Shown: positions 48,035 to 59,123, counted from the stretch's first letter. The stretch: DNA of 64,000 bases from Luzula sylvatica (GCA_946800325.1 OX326957.1:12898591-12962590), one strand, 5' to 3'. A program made the numbers and translations. The notes: generated by a model not told the origin, from the letters alone.

Positions 48035-50826
48035 CGAACCATCGCTTCAACTTTGCTCGGATCGGTATCTACTCCGTCTTTTGAAATGATATGCCCGAGG
48101 TATTCGACTTGAGATGCTCCAAACACGCATTTCGATTTTTTTGCAAAGAGTTGATTACTCTCCAAGATCGCCAACACCTCCTGCATGTGTTTCTGATGTT
48201 CTTCGCGTGACCTACTATAAATCAAAATATCGTCAAAGAACACAAGAACGAATTTGCGTAACTGTTTTTGAAATATTTTATTCATAAGAGCTTGAAAGGT
48301 GGAAGGGGCGTTGGTTAAACCAAACGGCATCACCAGAAATTCATAGTGGCCCGAATGAGTGCGAAAAGCGGTTTTGTACACATCTCCCTCTGTCATACGG
48401 ATTTGGTGATAACCCGATTTGAGGTCGAGTTTAGAGAACACCTTCGCGTATTTGAGTTCATCTAGTAGGTCATCGATGATTGGAATCGGGTACTTGTCTT
48501 TAATGGTTAAAGCGTTGAGTTGACGATAATCAATGCATAACCGCCAACTTCCATCCTTTTTACCGACTAAAATAGCCGGTGAAGCGAAAGGGCTTTGACT
48601 ATCACGAATAACCCCACTTTGGAGCATGTCTTTAATCGCCTTTTCTATTTCTTCTTTTTGAAAATACGAGTATCTATAAGGACGAATCTGAACTGTTTTA
48701 GATTCATCGATAAGTGGTATCGCATGATCACAGGGGCGTTTTGGGGGTAAAGAGTTGGGGTCTCTAAAAACTCCTTCAAATTGCCTTAACACTCTCTCCA
48801 GACCCGCATCACAACCCCACCCGTTAAACATATCCTGTTTTTTAATTAAACTTGGATTTAGATTACTAGAACCCTGTTCCTTCTTCTCTCCAGAAACCAG
48901 GAAAATGTTTTTAGAATCACTTTCCCGATTCTGTACATACCCAGATTCGCTGATTCCACTTGCAGAATCCGGTTCCTTAATCGAACCGAGATTCTCAATC
49001 CCACCTTTTGACTCCCGGATTTCACACAATTCGACTTCTCTTTCTCGGTTATCGTCTCCTGAAACCCTTTCCCAATTTTGAATAGTTGCGATCCAGCCAA
49101 TCTGATTTTTCGAAATCCAGGATCCCAACTCTCTTCCTTCGATTAAAAGAACTGGTTTTGGGTTCGTCCGGAATCTCGATTCCGCCTTCATAACGAACTC
49201 ATCGCCATTGATGCAGACCTTCACTTCTCCTCTTGCATAGTCAAATTCGATGGGGCCGTGCTTCCCCATCCAGTCAACCCCAAGCACCATGTCCACCGCC
49301 CCTAATTCCAGCAATCGGACATCGAACTGAAATTTCTTCATGTGCACCTCCCATTCGAACCCGTAAAATATCGCGTCACATGTTAATTTCGAACCGTTAG
49401 CCACTGTGATAGATAATGGTGCTGCTATGGATGGTGTCAAGCCAATCGATTTTGCAAACCGAGGATCGAGGAATGTATGAGTAGAGCCGCTGTCAACAAG
49501 TATCGAAAACACCCTTCCCTTCGCCATTCCTGTGATTTTGAGCGTTTGGAACCTCGGTTGTGTCTCAATTAGCTCGGTTGTAATTTCCATTAACTCAGAA
49601 TCGCCATTAACCTCCTCAATTTGGACTGTCGGAAACTCTTGAGTATCCACGTCCTCTTCTATTTCTGGCTCGGTCCCTTCCATCGCGAGAATGGCATTCG
49701 AATTTCTCGTTGCGGTCCTGTTTTTACATTTATGGTTTGGCGACCACTTCTCTTCACACGAGAAGCACTCGTTTCGAGCTCGTTTCTCCTCTTTCAATGC
49801 TTCCCAAGCCTGCCCCGAGAGCCTCGCTACCCCTTGCGTTCGAGTTGTTCTTTGGTAATTGACCGTTTTATCCTTCTCTATCACTCCCCCTTTCTTCTGT
49901 GAGCTCATTCCTTCTTCTTGATGCACAGAATTTTCGTAAGCTTCAATCAATGTTCTCGGTCGAGTAACTGTCACTGCCCGTCTCAACTCTTTGTTCAACC
50001 CCGCCACATAGCATGTCTTGAAGAATTCTTCATCCAACCCATGGTACCTCCTCAGCATGAGGCCTCGCATCAAATCGAACTCCTCCAGATAATCGTTGGC
50101 CGAGCCGGTTTGTCTCAAGAGGTGGAACTCGCCCGCTAGACCAAGCAAGAGTTTATTGTCAAAACGCCGCACGATGTCGGCAGCGAATTGATTCCAAGGG
50201 GGTTGTACCTCAGTCAATTGATACGCAAAGTACCAATCCTCCGCCTTCCCCACCAAATAGAGAGTGGCGATCTCCACTTTTTGCCATTCTGCTATTCCAC
50301 ACACACGGAAATTTTTTTCGCATTTTCTGAGCCAGAGACGAGGTTTGTTTCCATCGAAATGGGTGAGTTCAACCCGAGATTTGGGCATGAATTCATTCAC
50401 TTGTCTGGCCCGATTCCCACCCTGAGCTCTTTGCTCGAATTCATGGCCTCCCTGCCCCCTTCGATCGCCATCATCATCCCTCCATCGATCGAAGTTTTGC
50501 CGGATCCTACTCCCTTCTGACTCGTTCCTCAAACTCACCGGTTGTTTCCCCGGATCAAGATCCCTTCCTTGCTGACTGGTTGAGCCAATCTCGGCCAACG
50601 AACTCGAGGGATGATCCTTCTTCACCAATTGCATGAGCATACCCCTTAGCTCCTGAAATTGAGCATCTGAACTTGCTTTCATGTCGTCGAATTGCTTTCT
50701 CAACCCACCGAGATCTTGCGAGATCCTTTCAATCTTCTCCTCGTTCTGTACCGCCTTCGTTTCTACTCGTCGGATCTCATCCATTTCTGCCGATTGCTTC
50801 TTTGCCATCTCACTTCTGTCGCGCAC
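47986..50826 (-). pseudogene. Ty3/gypsy gag, protease and reverse transcriptase
   Basis: The 946-codon frame opens shortly after the PBS. Order: a coiled-coil-like start, capsid (about residues 150-300), a zinc knuckle beginning CFSCEEKWSPNHKC, the aspartic protease (LVDSGSTHTFLD), then reverse transcriptase (YPIPIIDDLLDEL, KLDLKSGYHQIRM, and the active-site FFDDILIYS). The frame runs off at ...LKSYEVFWV and stop. The RNase H and integrase continue in another frame. The break lies in AAGAGTTACGAGG near 48000-48010, consistent with loss of one base. All domains before the break look intact. Confidence 0.94.
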
Positions 50827-50838
50827 TCGAGCTTGGAT

Positions 50839-50855
50839 CTAGAGCTCTGATACCA
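50839..50855 (-). other. Primer binding site, initiator-Met tRNA
   Basis: Directly inside the 5' LTR the minus strand reads TGGTATCAGAGC, the complement of the 3' end of plant initiator-Met tRNA, after a 2-3 nt spacer. This is the usual primer of plant LTR retrotransposons and marks the element's transcription direction. Confidence 0.92.
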
Positions 50856-50857
50856 AT

Positions 50858-51259
50858 TGTCACAATTGCCACTGCAATTGTGCGATTAACCCCCTCTACT
50901 TAAGATAATTGAACACAGAACCAGAAATTAACAAAAATTTTGATCAAGAACTCACTAATTCTGTACTAAAATGAGGAATGGCGTCACAGCCATTTTCCCC
51001 CAAATTGGGTTTACAGACTTCTATTTCGAAAAACAACAAAAAACTGACTTTCTCTCTCCTCGCCTACAGACAAGAAATAACCACATAAGTAAATAATTAA
51101 ATGCTCTCGGCACATGTAAGCCAGTGAAGAAGCCTCACGTGAGCATCACGTGTGTGGTTCTCCTAGACCAGGTGCCTTTTATTGAATTCAAATGAGGAAA
51201 CTTCTAATAAGCCCCCTCCCTATATGTATATTTTATGCCAAGGTCCTCGGATCATGACA
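50858..51259 (-). repeat. 5' LTR of the Ty3/gypsy element
   Basis: 402 bp, TG...CA ended. Differences seen against the other LTR: CACAGAACC versus CACAGGACC, ACAAAAATT versus ACAAGAATT, and ACCAGGTGC versus ACCAAGTGC. CACGTGAGCATCACGTG contains two CACGTG/ACGTG cores, possible promoter elements. Confidence 0.95.
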
Positions 51260-51832
51260 TAAAATTAAACACATCTTTTAAGAATAAAAATGAACTTACC
51301 ATCGTAACAAAATAGTTTCGGAATAAGGAATCATTATGCTTATTGAAGCTAAATCAACAATTATTGCATAAATAAAGACTAATTAAAGGTTAATTTCAAT
51401 TAAATTGAGGCGTATTGAAAATTTAAAATTAATTAACTATATATATTACCACAGGGAATCCGTCGAGGTTCGTCGAGATATCTAGATCAGAAGTTCAGCA
51501 ACATCATATGGATTTCAGATTTGTACCGTACCTTCGATTGTTCGAAATCAAGGTGAGAAGCGATCTTCCTACTTCAGAAGCTTACTGAAATGCGCCTCCA
51601 TGCCCGATCTCTAGAGAGAGAGAGATGATATCTGAAGCCGTGGAGAGAGAGAGGGCTCGTAGAAGAGGTTCGTTTTAGGGTTAGAGCAAGGGTTAGGGCG
51701 TGGGTAGAGAGGGCAGAGTGTGGGCAGCCTTTGTTTTCTCCTGTTTAAATCTTATCCGTTGATCAAATATATAAATGGCTGAGATTGGGACTCCATATAA
51801 GGACTCCAAATAAGGACTCCATGGAACCACTC

Positions 51833-51835
<3 letters not shown>

Positions 51836-51870
<35 letters not shown>
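51836..51870. repeat. (TA)n microsatellite
   Basis: TA run directly after the TIR element's right end. It matches the TA run before the left end (43429-43450) and was probably the insertion target. Confidence 0.85.
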
Positions 51871-51874
<4 letters not shown>

Positions 51875-52028
51875 TTTACACTCACGAATAATCTTATTAA
51901 AAAACTACTAAAATTATGCATATATTGTATACTTAAAATTATCGTACGTTATGTTTGATTTGGAATTAAAATGGAAATTTTTGTTGCAATAATATTAGAG
52001 TTTCTAAACTTTTCACTAGACCGGAATG

Positions 52029-52029
<1 letters not shown>

Positions 52030-52076
<47 letters not shown>
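52030..52076. repeat. (GT)n microsatellite
   Basis: Over 20 uninterrupted GT dinucleotides. It lies between the resumed NOL 5'-flank unit and the 3' flank of NOL copy C. Confidence 0.95.
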
Positions 52077-52078
<2 letters not shown>

Positions 52079-52349
52079 AATATTCAAGATTTTTTAATTG
52101 TTGGGTTGTATTAAGATTAATGTCGTGTAACAAATTTTAGTTCCCCGCAAATTTCAAGAGAGAAAAAATCATTATTAATTACATATTAACATTGATCTCC
52201 ATGCACATCTCATGATTAAAAATATTATTTCTTCAAAATATTCACTTGCATATTTTACATTACTCTTGTACAAGAATAATAACACAAAAAGTCATGTGCT
52301 AGTTTACTTGTAAACATTTATGTGTCCTGAGTAGTGTGCAATAAGTACA

Positions 52350-53518
52350 TTATAAATACAATGAATGGAAGACTAACCGAGCCTATTATTTTTTTCGTTA
52401 AAAAAAAATAAAAAAAATAACTAACCTTGCGTGGTATGAAAAATAACTCGACAATCAAAGAAACTAATCAGGATGTTTCCCAGATGTACTAATAATTATT
52501 TATGATATATAAAGCGTATTGTATTTTCTCATAAGGAATGCATAATTTTATTTAAATAAAATTTGCCTTACTAATGTTAATTTTTGTATAGCGTATATCA
52601 TATGACATATATATAATGTTAATTTTAGCATTTACATTTCTATTATACTGATTCGTGTTCATTTATTTAAAAAAAAAATCCCCAAACTGATAATCTAATT
52701 CAAAATATGATTAGACGCCCAATTAATTAATGGGTTTGAATGTGAATTTCACCTTCATTTTTAAAAGCATTTGGGACAAGTACGAATCTTGTGAATTGTT
52801 GTTGGATTGATTTAGTTAGATTTTCATTAGGTTTTGAGTCGGATCCAAATCCAATCCATTTGACCCGTGGGCACAAAACATTATCAGACAATGTTAGGGC
52901 TATTTTTTGCAAATTAAAATAAAAACAAGATCATTTCGAAAATGTACTCGAATATTCACACAAATTTCATGCACCTTCATACAAAAAGTGTTTCTGTAAA
53001 ATTCTATATAAGAATTGAAAATGTATTTGCTCAAAAAAAGAACTGAAAATGTAGTATTTTCTTGTGAAATCATTAGTTGCTAGACTATGTATTCTCGATA
53101 ATTTATGTTCGGCAGAACATTAGAAACAAAAAGATAATAAAATTTAAGATATTGGAGTGAATACAAAATGAATCAAACAATCTGGTCTAAATTTCGATCA
53201 AATAAACTCACCGCTCGCCATTCCATTGCAAGGTTTGAATCTTGAAAGTCGAAGAATGTATTTTCAAATTTGAACGGTTTAAAGTTTTATTGGTTTGGAA
53301 TGTTATATTTGATATATTTTGTTTCTAAAAATTTGATTTGATGCTTTGTAGACCTTTTCAATGTAATTTAATTTAATTTGATCTGTTATGAGTTAACATG
53401 AAATTCATTTCGAAACTGGTATGCATACTCACCCTAGTTGTGCATCTAAGAAATTGGTTTGTTTGATTATAAACACGTTGATGCATTCATTATATACAAA
53501 CTAAAAATCAGAAATAAA
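52350..53518. repeat. NOL copy C 3' flank
   Basis: Collinear with 32200-33298. Differences include a 28-bp insertion at 53026-53053, explained as a truncated SINE plus target duplication, and an extra segment near 53196-53228 (AAATAAACTCACCGCTCGCC) absent from copy A. Confidence 0.85.
53026..53038 (+). mobile_element. Severely 5'-truncated SINE insertion
   Basis: TTTGCTCAAAAAA matches the SINE 3' end TTTACTCAAAAAA at 12 of 13. It lies between AGAATTGAAAATGTA (53011-53025) and AGAACTGAAAATGTA (53039-53053), a 14-of-15 duplication. The same place in copy A (32834-32850) has one AGAATTGAAAATGTA and no insert. Confidence 0.6.
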
Positions 53519-55768
53519 TTATATGTAAAAGTAAAATGTTTTACGACGCTCTACATTCAATATCCTTGCACCAAAAGCAAATCTCTTAAAAAAAAAAAAA
53601 AATAGACTTGTTAGAAAAAAAATTTAAAATAAAATAATTCATCAAAATATTGAAATATATTGTAAATATTAACCGAAAAAATGCGCGAGTAGGCTTTCAA
53701 GCCGGTGAGGAACCGAACATACGAAGGCTTCATTAATTGGCTACTTGCTATTTCCCTAATCGGCGATACTAAATACTCCGCCACCTTTTCATAAAATAAA
53801 ATAAAATAATAATTATTTTATATTTAAATTATTATTTCATATTATACATACCACATTAGGTGGTTTGGCTAAAATATTGATGAAGAATTTCGCCTGTTTA
53901 GTGGTTGCACCGGACATGAGAAGATCGGTCGTGACCATACCAGGCTAAAATAAATAAATTAAATAATCAACATTTAAGTTTATTAATTTATTTTTAAATT
54001 TAATATAAATTATTAAAAAGAAATGAATTAGAGCTTAATTACTGATAGATTGTGCACCATGACGTTGTTCACTTCGTTCATTTGCAACTCGGCCTGCAAT
54101 TAGGGTTTTATCGAATGGTAAAATATTATGGTTTATCGAATTATTATTTTTAAATATATGCAAAAAAAGGTATATTGGATTAGGTACAAATTAATGGCGT
54201 TTTTGTAATTATTTTCAAACCTGAAGAGATTTTGTGAGGTGCACGACACTACGCTTAGTCGCACCATATGCTGCAAATCAACATTTATTTTATAAATAAA
54301 AGAACTATAATTAAATAAATACATAAATGAAATTTACAAAGAAGTCCCACATTTTTGTCTGAATTACAAAAACCATGGTTTGCCATCAGAACCAGCTCCA
54401 TAATGCAGGGGAATCTTCGCAAATTTCCATTTATGTATTTATTTATTTCTATTTATGGTTCTTCTATTTATTTATTTATTTATTTAATGCAGTTTTTTTT
54501 TTGCAATTTAAACATAATGCAAGGCTTCTTTGCAAATTTCCTAATAATAAATTAATTATTGAATAATATAATATACCTAGGAGTTGGTCTTCCGTCAGAA
54601 CCAGCTCCGTCAATATTAAAAACATGGCCACCTCTAGATTGATTTTTCATCATATTTATCGCCTACAAAACTTAAAAAAATAAATCAAAACGTATATATT
54701 AATGTATTTCTTGGTTTCCAAGAAAAATAAAAGTTACTTCGCGACAACATATCATTAAGCCGAGAGTATTCGTGGTAACCACTTCCCTTAAAATAATAAT
54801 AATAATAATAAATCGTCAGAAAATTATATAAAAATATTGAAATGAAATAAAAATTAAAAAAAGATAAATTTTACATGAGAGCTTCGTCAGAAGTTTCCAT
54901 CAATGGCTTGTAACTGTAAGCATTAGATCCAGCATTGTTAATCTGAATCAAAATTTTCCAAATTAAAACAGAGGAAATTCTAAAGTTTTGTAACTGATAC
55001 AAAACAGTATATTAGAAAATGGAATATACCCAAATATCAATGTATTCCAGTTTGTCACATGTGTAATCCACTAGCGCTTTGACATCTGGCCCTTGTCTTA
55101 CATCACACACTGTCCCCTGTAAAATTAGGGTAATGATTGTAAAAATGAGAAAATTAATGTAAACCCTAATCTTATGAAATTGAAAAGAAATCGAGTAGAT
55201 ACCCACACATGTTGCTCGCCGAATTCCTTTCTCAAGCTCTCAACTGCTGAATTTACTCTTTCAGCTACACCAAATTGCAATTGTGATTGAAATTGATATT
55301 TACAAAACCGAAATTTAGAAATTTGGATTTTGAAAACAGAGTAATGCGAAATTAATTAATTGATTATTAATACCTGATCTCGAACAAATCACGACGTTGT
55401 CACCAGATTTCAGGAATTCTTTCGCTAGAGCATAACCAATGCCTATAGATCCGTATAAAACATCACTTTTTTTTGTATAATCAGACAAAATCAATTTAAT
55501 TTCACCAACCTTTACTCGATCCAGTAATCAATACATTATAAGGCGGTACCATAGGCTCCGTAGAAGCAACTGATTCCGCACGAATTCCTCTCATACTCCC
55601 ATACCGGTACCGAGACCGGTACTGACACGTCATCCGCAAATCCTGATTTGGAAACACTCCGACCGAACGAAAACCTCGAAAAGCGGTACCTCCGGTAGAT
55701 ACAGATATGGGCAATACTGTTCTCGTAGAGGTATAGAGAGAGGTGGCGGGAAAACAGGGAGAAGCCAT
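53519..55768 (-). pseudogene. Chlorophyll b reductase NOL, copy C, splice-damaged
   Basis: All 12 exons of copy A have counterparts with near-identical introns: exon 1 at 55768-55510, catalytic exon 8 near 54279-54222, exon 11 near 53786-53676. Two lesions are seen. First, the acceptor of exon 8 reads GTTG|ATTTGC instead of GTAG|ATTTGC (plus-strand A at 54280). The next AG downstream (GCAG|CATATGG) would drop seven bases, shift the frame and stop within a few codons, just at the catalytic YGATK. Second, about 20 bp are missing from the last exon, so RNKYVIED is replaced by an unrelated tail running to a stop at 53519. Other changes are missense (for example AEEF to AKEF). The start codon and transit peptide are intact, so a truncated or mis-spliced transcript is possible. 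Probable recent pseudogene. Confidence 0.85.
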
Positions 55769-56274
55769 TGTTGCTCTGTCCGAGAATGGTGGGCAAGTGA
55801 TGAGATAAGAGAGAGAGTAGCGTATACAAGTTATACTTCATCATGTTCACTCTTTCTGGGCTCTCTGTGCATTGATAACTTTGGGTCATTTGGGCCTTGA
55901 TAAATAGTATAATAATTTTCATTTGAAAATAATAATAATATTGATTATTATTAATTACCTGTTTATACATTATTTTTTTAATAATAATGATAATTTTATT
56001 TCTACTTTTAATATCAATCAGTTAGATTTTATGTAATTCATAAAGACAAATTATCTAAAAAAATCAAATAACATGATGATTTGAAATATACACTTTTTAA
56101 AATTAATTTTACAATTACGAAAAATCTTATGAAAAAACTATTAAATTTATGATTATATTATAGACTAAAAAATTACGCGGAATATGTCGATTTTGACGAA
56201 AATGATCCGGAGATATTATAATTCTATTTTGTGGCTCCATCTGGTGGTTCCGTAGATATTGCTATAGTATAAAT

Positions 56275-56454
56275 CAATGTTTTAAATTGCGATATAGCGG
56301 TCCATTGTGTTTGGACTGTAATTTACATATGATTACCGATATTACGTGATATTGCGGCGATGATGCAATTTAGTATGTTGCGGCATTACGTTTTGTAAAT
56401 ATTTATTGCGATTTGCGTTATGACGACGCAATTGCGTCACAATTTAAATCATTG
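56275..56454. mobile_element. hAT MITE, 180 bp
   Basis: The ends CAATGTTTTAAATTGCGA and, inverted, CAATGATTTAAATTGTGA bound it. The flanks are GTATAAAT and ATATAAAT (7 of 8). Copies 1 and 2 of the same flank unit (36045 and 39660) read through TATAAATCA.TATCAA without it. Subterminal GCGATTTGCG/ATTGCG words are typical. Confidence 0.85.
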
Positions 56455-56673
56455 ATATAAATCAATATCAAATCTTTTAATTGTTTGAGAGACAAAAATG
56501 TTATTACATTTTGTGTTGTAAGAAATTTATGTTTTGGATTTGTATCATGCATTTAGTTCAAATATTATCGTTAAAATTATCTAATTTTCAATATCATAAA
56601 TTCATAATCATGATGTTAATTTTTGTCTCTACTTATACGCCAAGTCCGTGTGTGGTGGTGGTGGAGGTGTGGG

Positions 56674-56841
56674 CAAGGACGGAACCAGGGGGGGGCAGGC
56701 AGGGGCTGGAGCCCCCCCTATGAAATGGAAAAATGCAAGAATGCCCCTAAAATTATGCATATTTTTATAATAGATCTATGAAAATGTATTATATTACTAG
56801 ATTCTGGCCCCCCCTATCATTTCAGTCCAGTTCCGTCTCTG
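56674..56841. mobile_element. hAT MITE, 168 bp, perfect 8-bp TSD
   Basis: TIRs of the CA(A/G)(G/A)GACGGAAC type lie at both ends, followed by GGGGGGGC on each side. GGTGTGGG is duplicated exactly at 56666-56673 and 56842-56849. Copy 1 of the flank unit has no such insert near 36230. Confidence 0.85.
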
Positions 56842-57330
56842 GGTGTGGGGGGGAGGCAAAATTAAAAAATATTTATAATAGTTACACATGTGAAATATTA
56901 AAATATTATAATTATTACTTTTCTGATCGAGCAAATGCATTTTCTTCAATGGATACTATCTAAATTTTCGATTTCAAGATGGTGGGATTTCCCGCTCGCC
57001 CCTTGAATCCGTCATTGTGCCGAGTCCTCCATATTTTTTTGGAGACACATTGTGTGCTTTTATCGCCCCCCTCCACATAAATATTAAATACTCTAAATGA
57101 CCTATTAAACTTATGAAAAGTGTTTAACATCCCCGAACTTTTCCCCGAGAGTCTTGATGTGCTCGCAATTGCCGTTAAACCTTATTTCGAATTGGAAAAT
57201 CGAGGGCACAAAAAGCAAAAAAAAATACTGACATTCGTCTCCCTTTTCGTCTGCTAGCAAGTGTTAAACCTTGATCAAAGTTACAGAGCTTTCACATGGG
57301 TCAACAATAACAGATTTATGTCACATCCAT

Positions 57331-57566
57331 TATTTCACGTTAGCTTTTTTTTTTCTCTCTTATTCTTATCTTATCACTCTCATTGATAACGTTCATCTTC
57401 TCTTCTAGGTGAAAAATCATTCGATATTCGCTAGTTTTTTTGCTGAAATATTTCACGTTAGCTTTTTTTTTTCTCTCTTATTCTTATCTTATCACTCTCA
57501 TTGATAACGTTCATCTTCTCTTCTAGGTGAAAAATCATTCGATATTCGCTAGTTTTTTTGCTGAAA
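57331..57566. repeat. Perfect 118-bp tandem duplication
   Basis: TATTTCACGTTAGC(T10)CTCTCT... from 57331 is repeated without a difference I can see from 57449. TATTTCACG begins a third, incomplete copy at 57567. Lack of divergence, including the T10 run, means a very recent event or an assembly artefact. Confidence 0.92.
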
Positions 57567-58099
57567 TATTTCACGATTTTATTTGCGTTTTTTCCTTGAA
57601 ATATATAGTTATGGTTGATTGTTTTTATTTCATTAGCGATTTTGCTGTTAGAAATTTTTTCAGATCTATCCACTTCCTCCTGTTTTGATTTTTTGCGGTT
57701 TTTTCACTTTTTCCAATTTTTAGTTCTTCATATTTCACTTTTTTCAGATTAGATTTTCTTTTTATAATTTATGATTTCATGCTATTGTCCTTAATTGTCT
57801 TAATTGTAGGCATACATTCCTTGATTGATTATTATGGGCATTATTTCAGTTGAATATTGGGGATTTTATTTCCATGATTTTGTTTGCATGCAAGATGTTT
57901 GTTAAAATGTTCATAAATGTATAAGATCCCGTTTATTCATTCTCAAGAGTTAATTATTGAAAATTATAAATTTAGTGAAAAAATTTAGAAGGTTTTAGTT
58001 AGATAAAGTTTTTGAGTTTGGATCACGTTTGAGATTCTATTAATTTTTCACATTGAACTGTAAATCATTCCGAATCACAATTTAAGCTTTATTGGAAAT

Positions 58100-58760
58100 C
58101 ATATATTTTAGACTTACCACCAAATATTTAAAGTCAACACCAAATATTTTGAGTTAACGCCAAATATGATTGCATGTACAATACTATTATGAACAATATT
58201 TTACATCCATTATTAATCAAATCTGTAAATCAATACTAAAATTCTTAAATATTTACCCTGTTAAACAAAAATCAATTTATCACTAACATTACCAAGATTA
58301 AACATGTTTACCACTGATTTCGAATATGTTTCCAAAATACTGACTTAACATCAAATCTGTTAATGCCAGATATGATTGCATGTAAAATACTTAACAACAA
58401 ATATTTATAGTCAACACCAAATATGATTGCATGTACAATACTTAACACCAAATGTTTAAAGTTAATGCCAAATATTTATTTATATATATATTTTTAGACT
58501 TAACACTAAATATGATGACATGTACCATACTTAACACTAAATATTTAACATGCAATATGATGAATATTTGACATTAATTGTTAACCTTACTTGACATCCT
58601 ATATTAACTTTATTCCAAATAAAATATAAATACCAAAATATTCAATATTTAATAGTTAACATTCAACATCTAAATACCAAAATGAAAGTAACAAAATATA
58701 CACATATACATTCCAACCAACAAAAATGAAATTAACAAAATATTCAAAATATATAACAAA
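58100..58760. repeat. Degenerate tandem repeat (TTAACACCAAATATTT type)
   Basis: At least ten variants of ACTTAACACCAAATATTTAAAGT and ATGATTGCATGTACAATAC occur with irregular spacing of about 40-60 bp. No coding frame. Beyond 58760 the sequence is AT-rich with nothing recognised to 59110. Confidence 0.7.
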
Positions 58761-59123
58761 ATGAAGTTAACAAATATCAATTTACACCTCTTATATGCTA
58801 TTAACATATATTGTACACCCTAAATACATTCCAGTTACCAAAGATGATACATACCAAATACCATAACTGAGAGATCCCAATTATCATCATTAACTGCATG
58901 AATCAAGTAAATTGATAGAATTAATATCATGTAAATAAAAACATAAATTGACTGGAAAAAAAAAAGAACACCAAATTATCACAATTAAATTCTTTTACTG
59001 CTAAAATTCAAAACAAAACAAAAACTCCTTTACTGGAGGCTTCGTACTTGTGTAAATATTTGACAGTAGAAATTCTGAAAAACAAAATTTGTCAATTATA
59101 GAAATAACAAAAAAATTGTCAGC

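Larger units (their letters stand above)
45554..51259 (-). mobile_element. Full-length Ty3/gypsy chromovirus retrotransposon
   Basis: A 5706-bp element on the minus strand: 402-bp LTRs at both ends, a PBS for initiator-Met tRNA, gag-pol, and a polypurine tract next to the 3' LTR (AAGGGGAGGTGA, complement of 45957-45968). TAAAA is duplicated at 45549-45553 and 51260-51264. The LTRs differ at about three positions by eye, so insertion was recent. A single frameshift in the reverse transcriptase/RNase H region breaks the polyprotein. The chromodomain places it among chromoviruses, probably Tekay/Del-like. Confidence 0.96.
43451..51834. mobile_element. TIR element in a TA tract, host of the Ty3/gypsy insertion
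   Basis: The left end GGGAGAGGTTCCATGGAGTCC and inverted right end GGGAGTGGTTCCATGGAGTCC are followed on both sides by CCAATCTCA.CC.TTTATATA. (TA)n flanks both ends, so the duplication cannot be sized. Without the LTR element it is about 2.7 kb. The interior includes a GC-rich open stretch (43563-43742) and a segment at 51600-51730 with GAGAGA tracts, like captured leader sequence. No transposase is recognised. Related by end style to the MITE at 39261. Confidence 0.75.
55780..57120. repeat. NOL 5'-flank unit, copy 4
   Basis: 55769-56160 is nearly identical to 35509-35880. Further out it stays collinear with the other copies (ATTTAGTTCAAATATTATCGTTAAAATTATC near 56553). Two hAT MITEs (56275-56454 and 56674-56841) are inserted here only. 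Confidence 0.85.

Noticed and set aside
58100..58760. CRISPR-like array
   Set aside because: Irregular spacing, strongly diverged units and a plant nuclear context; this is an ordinary degenerate tandem repeat.
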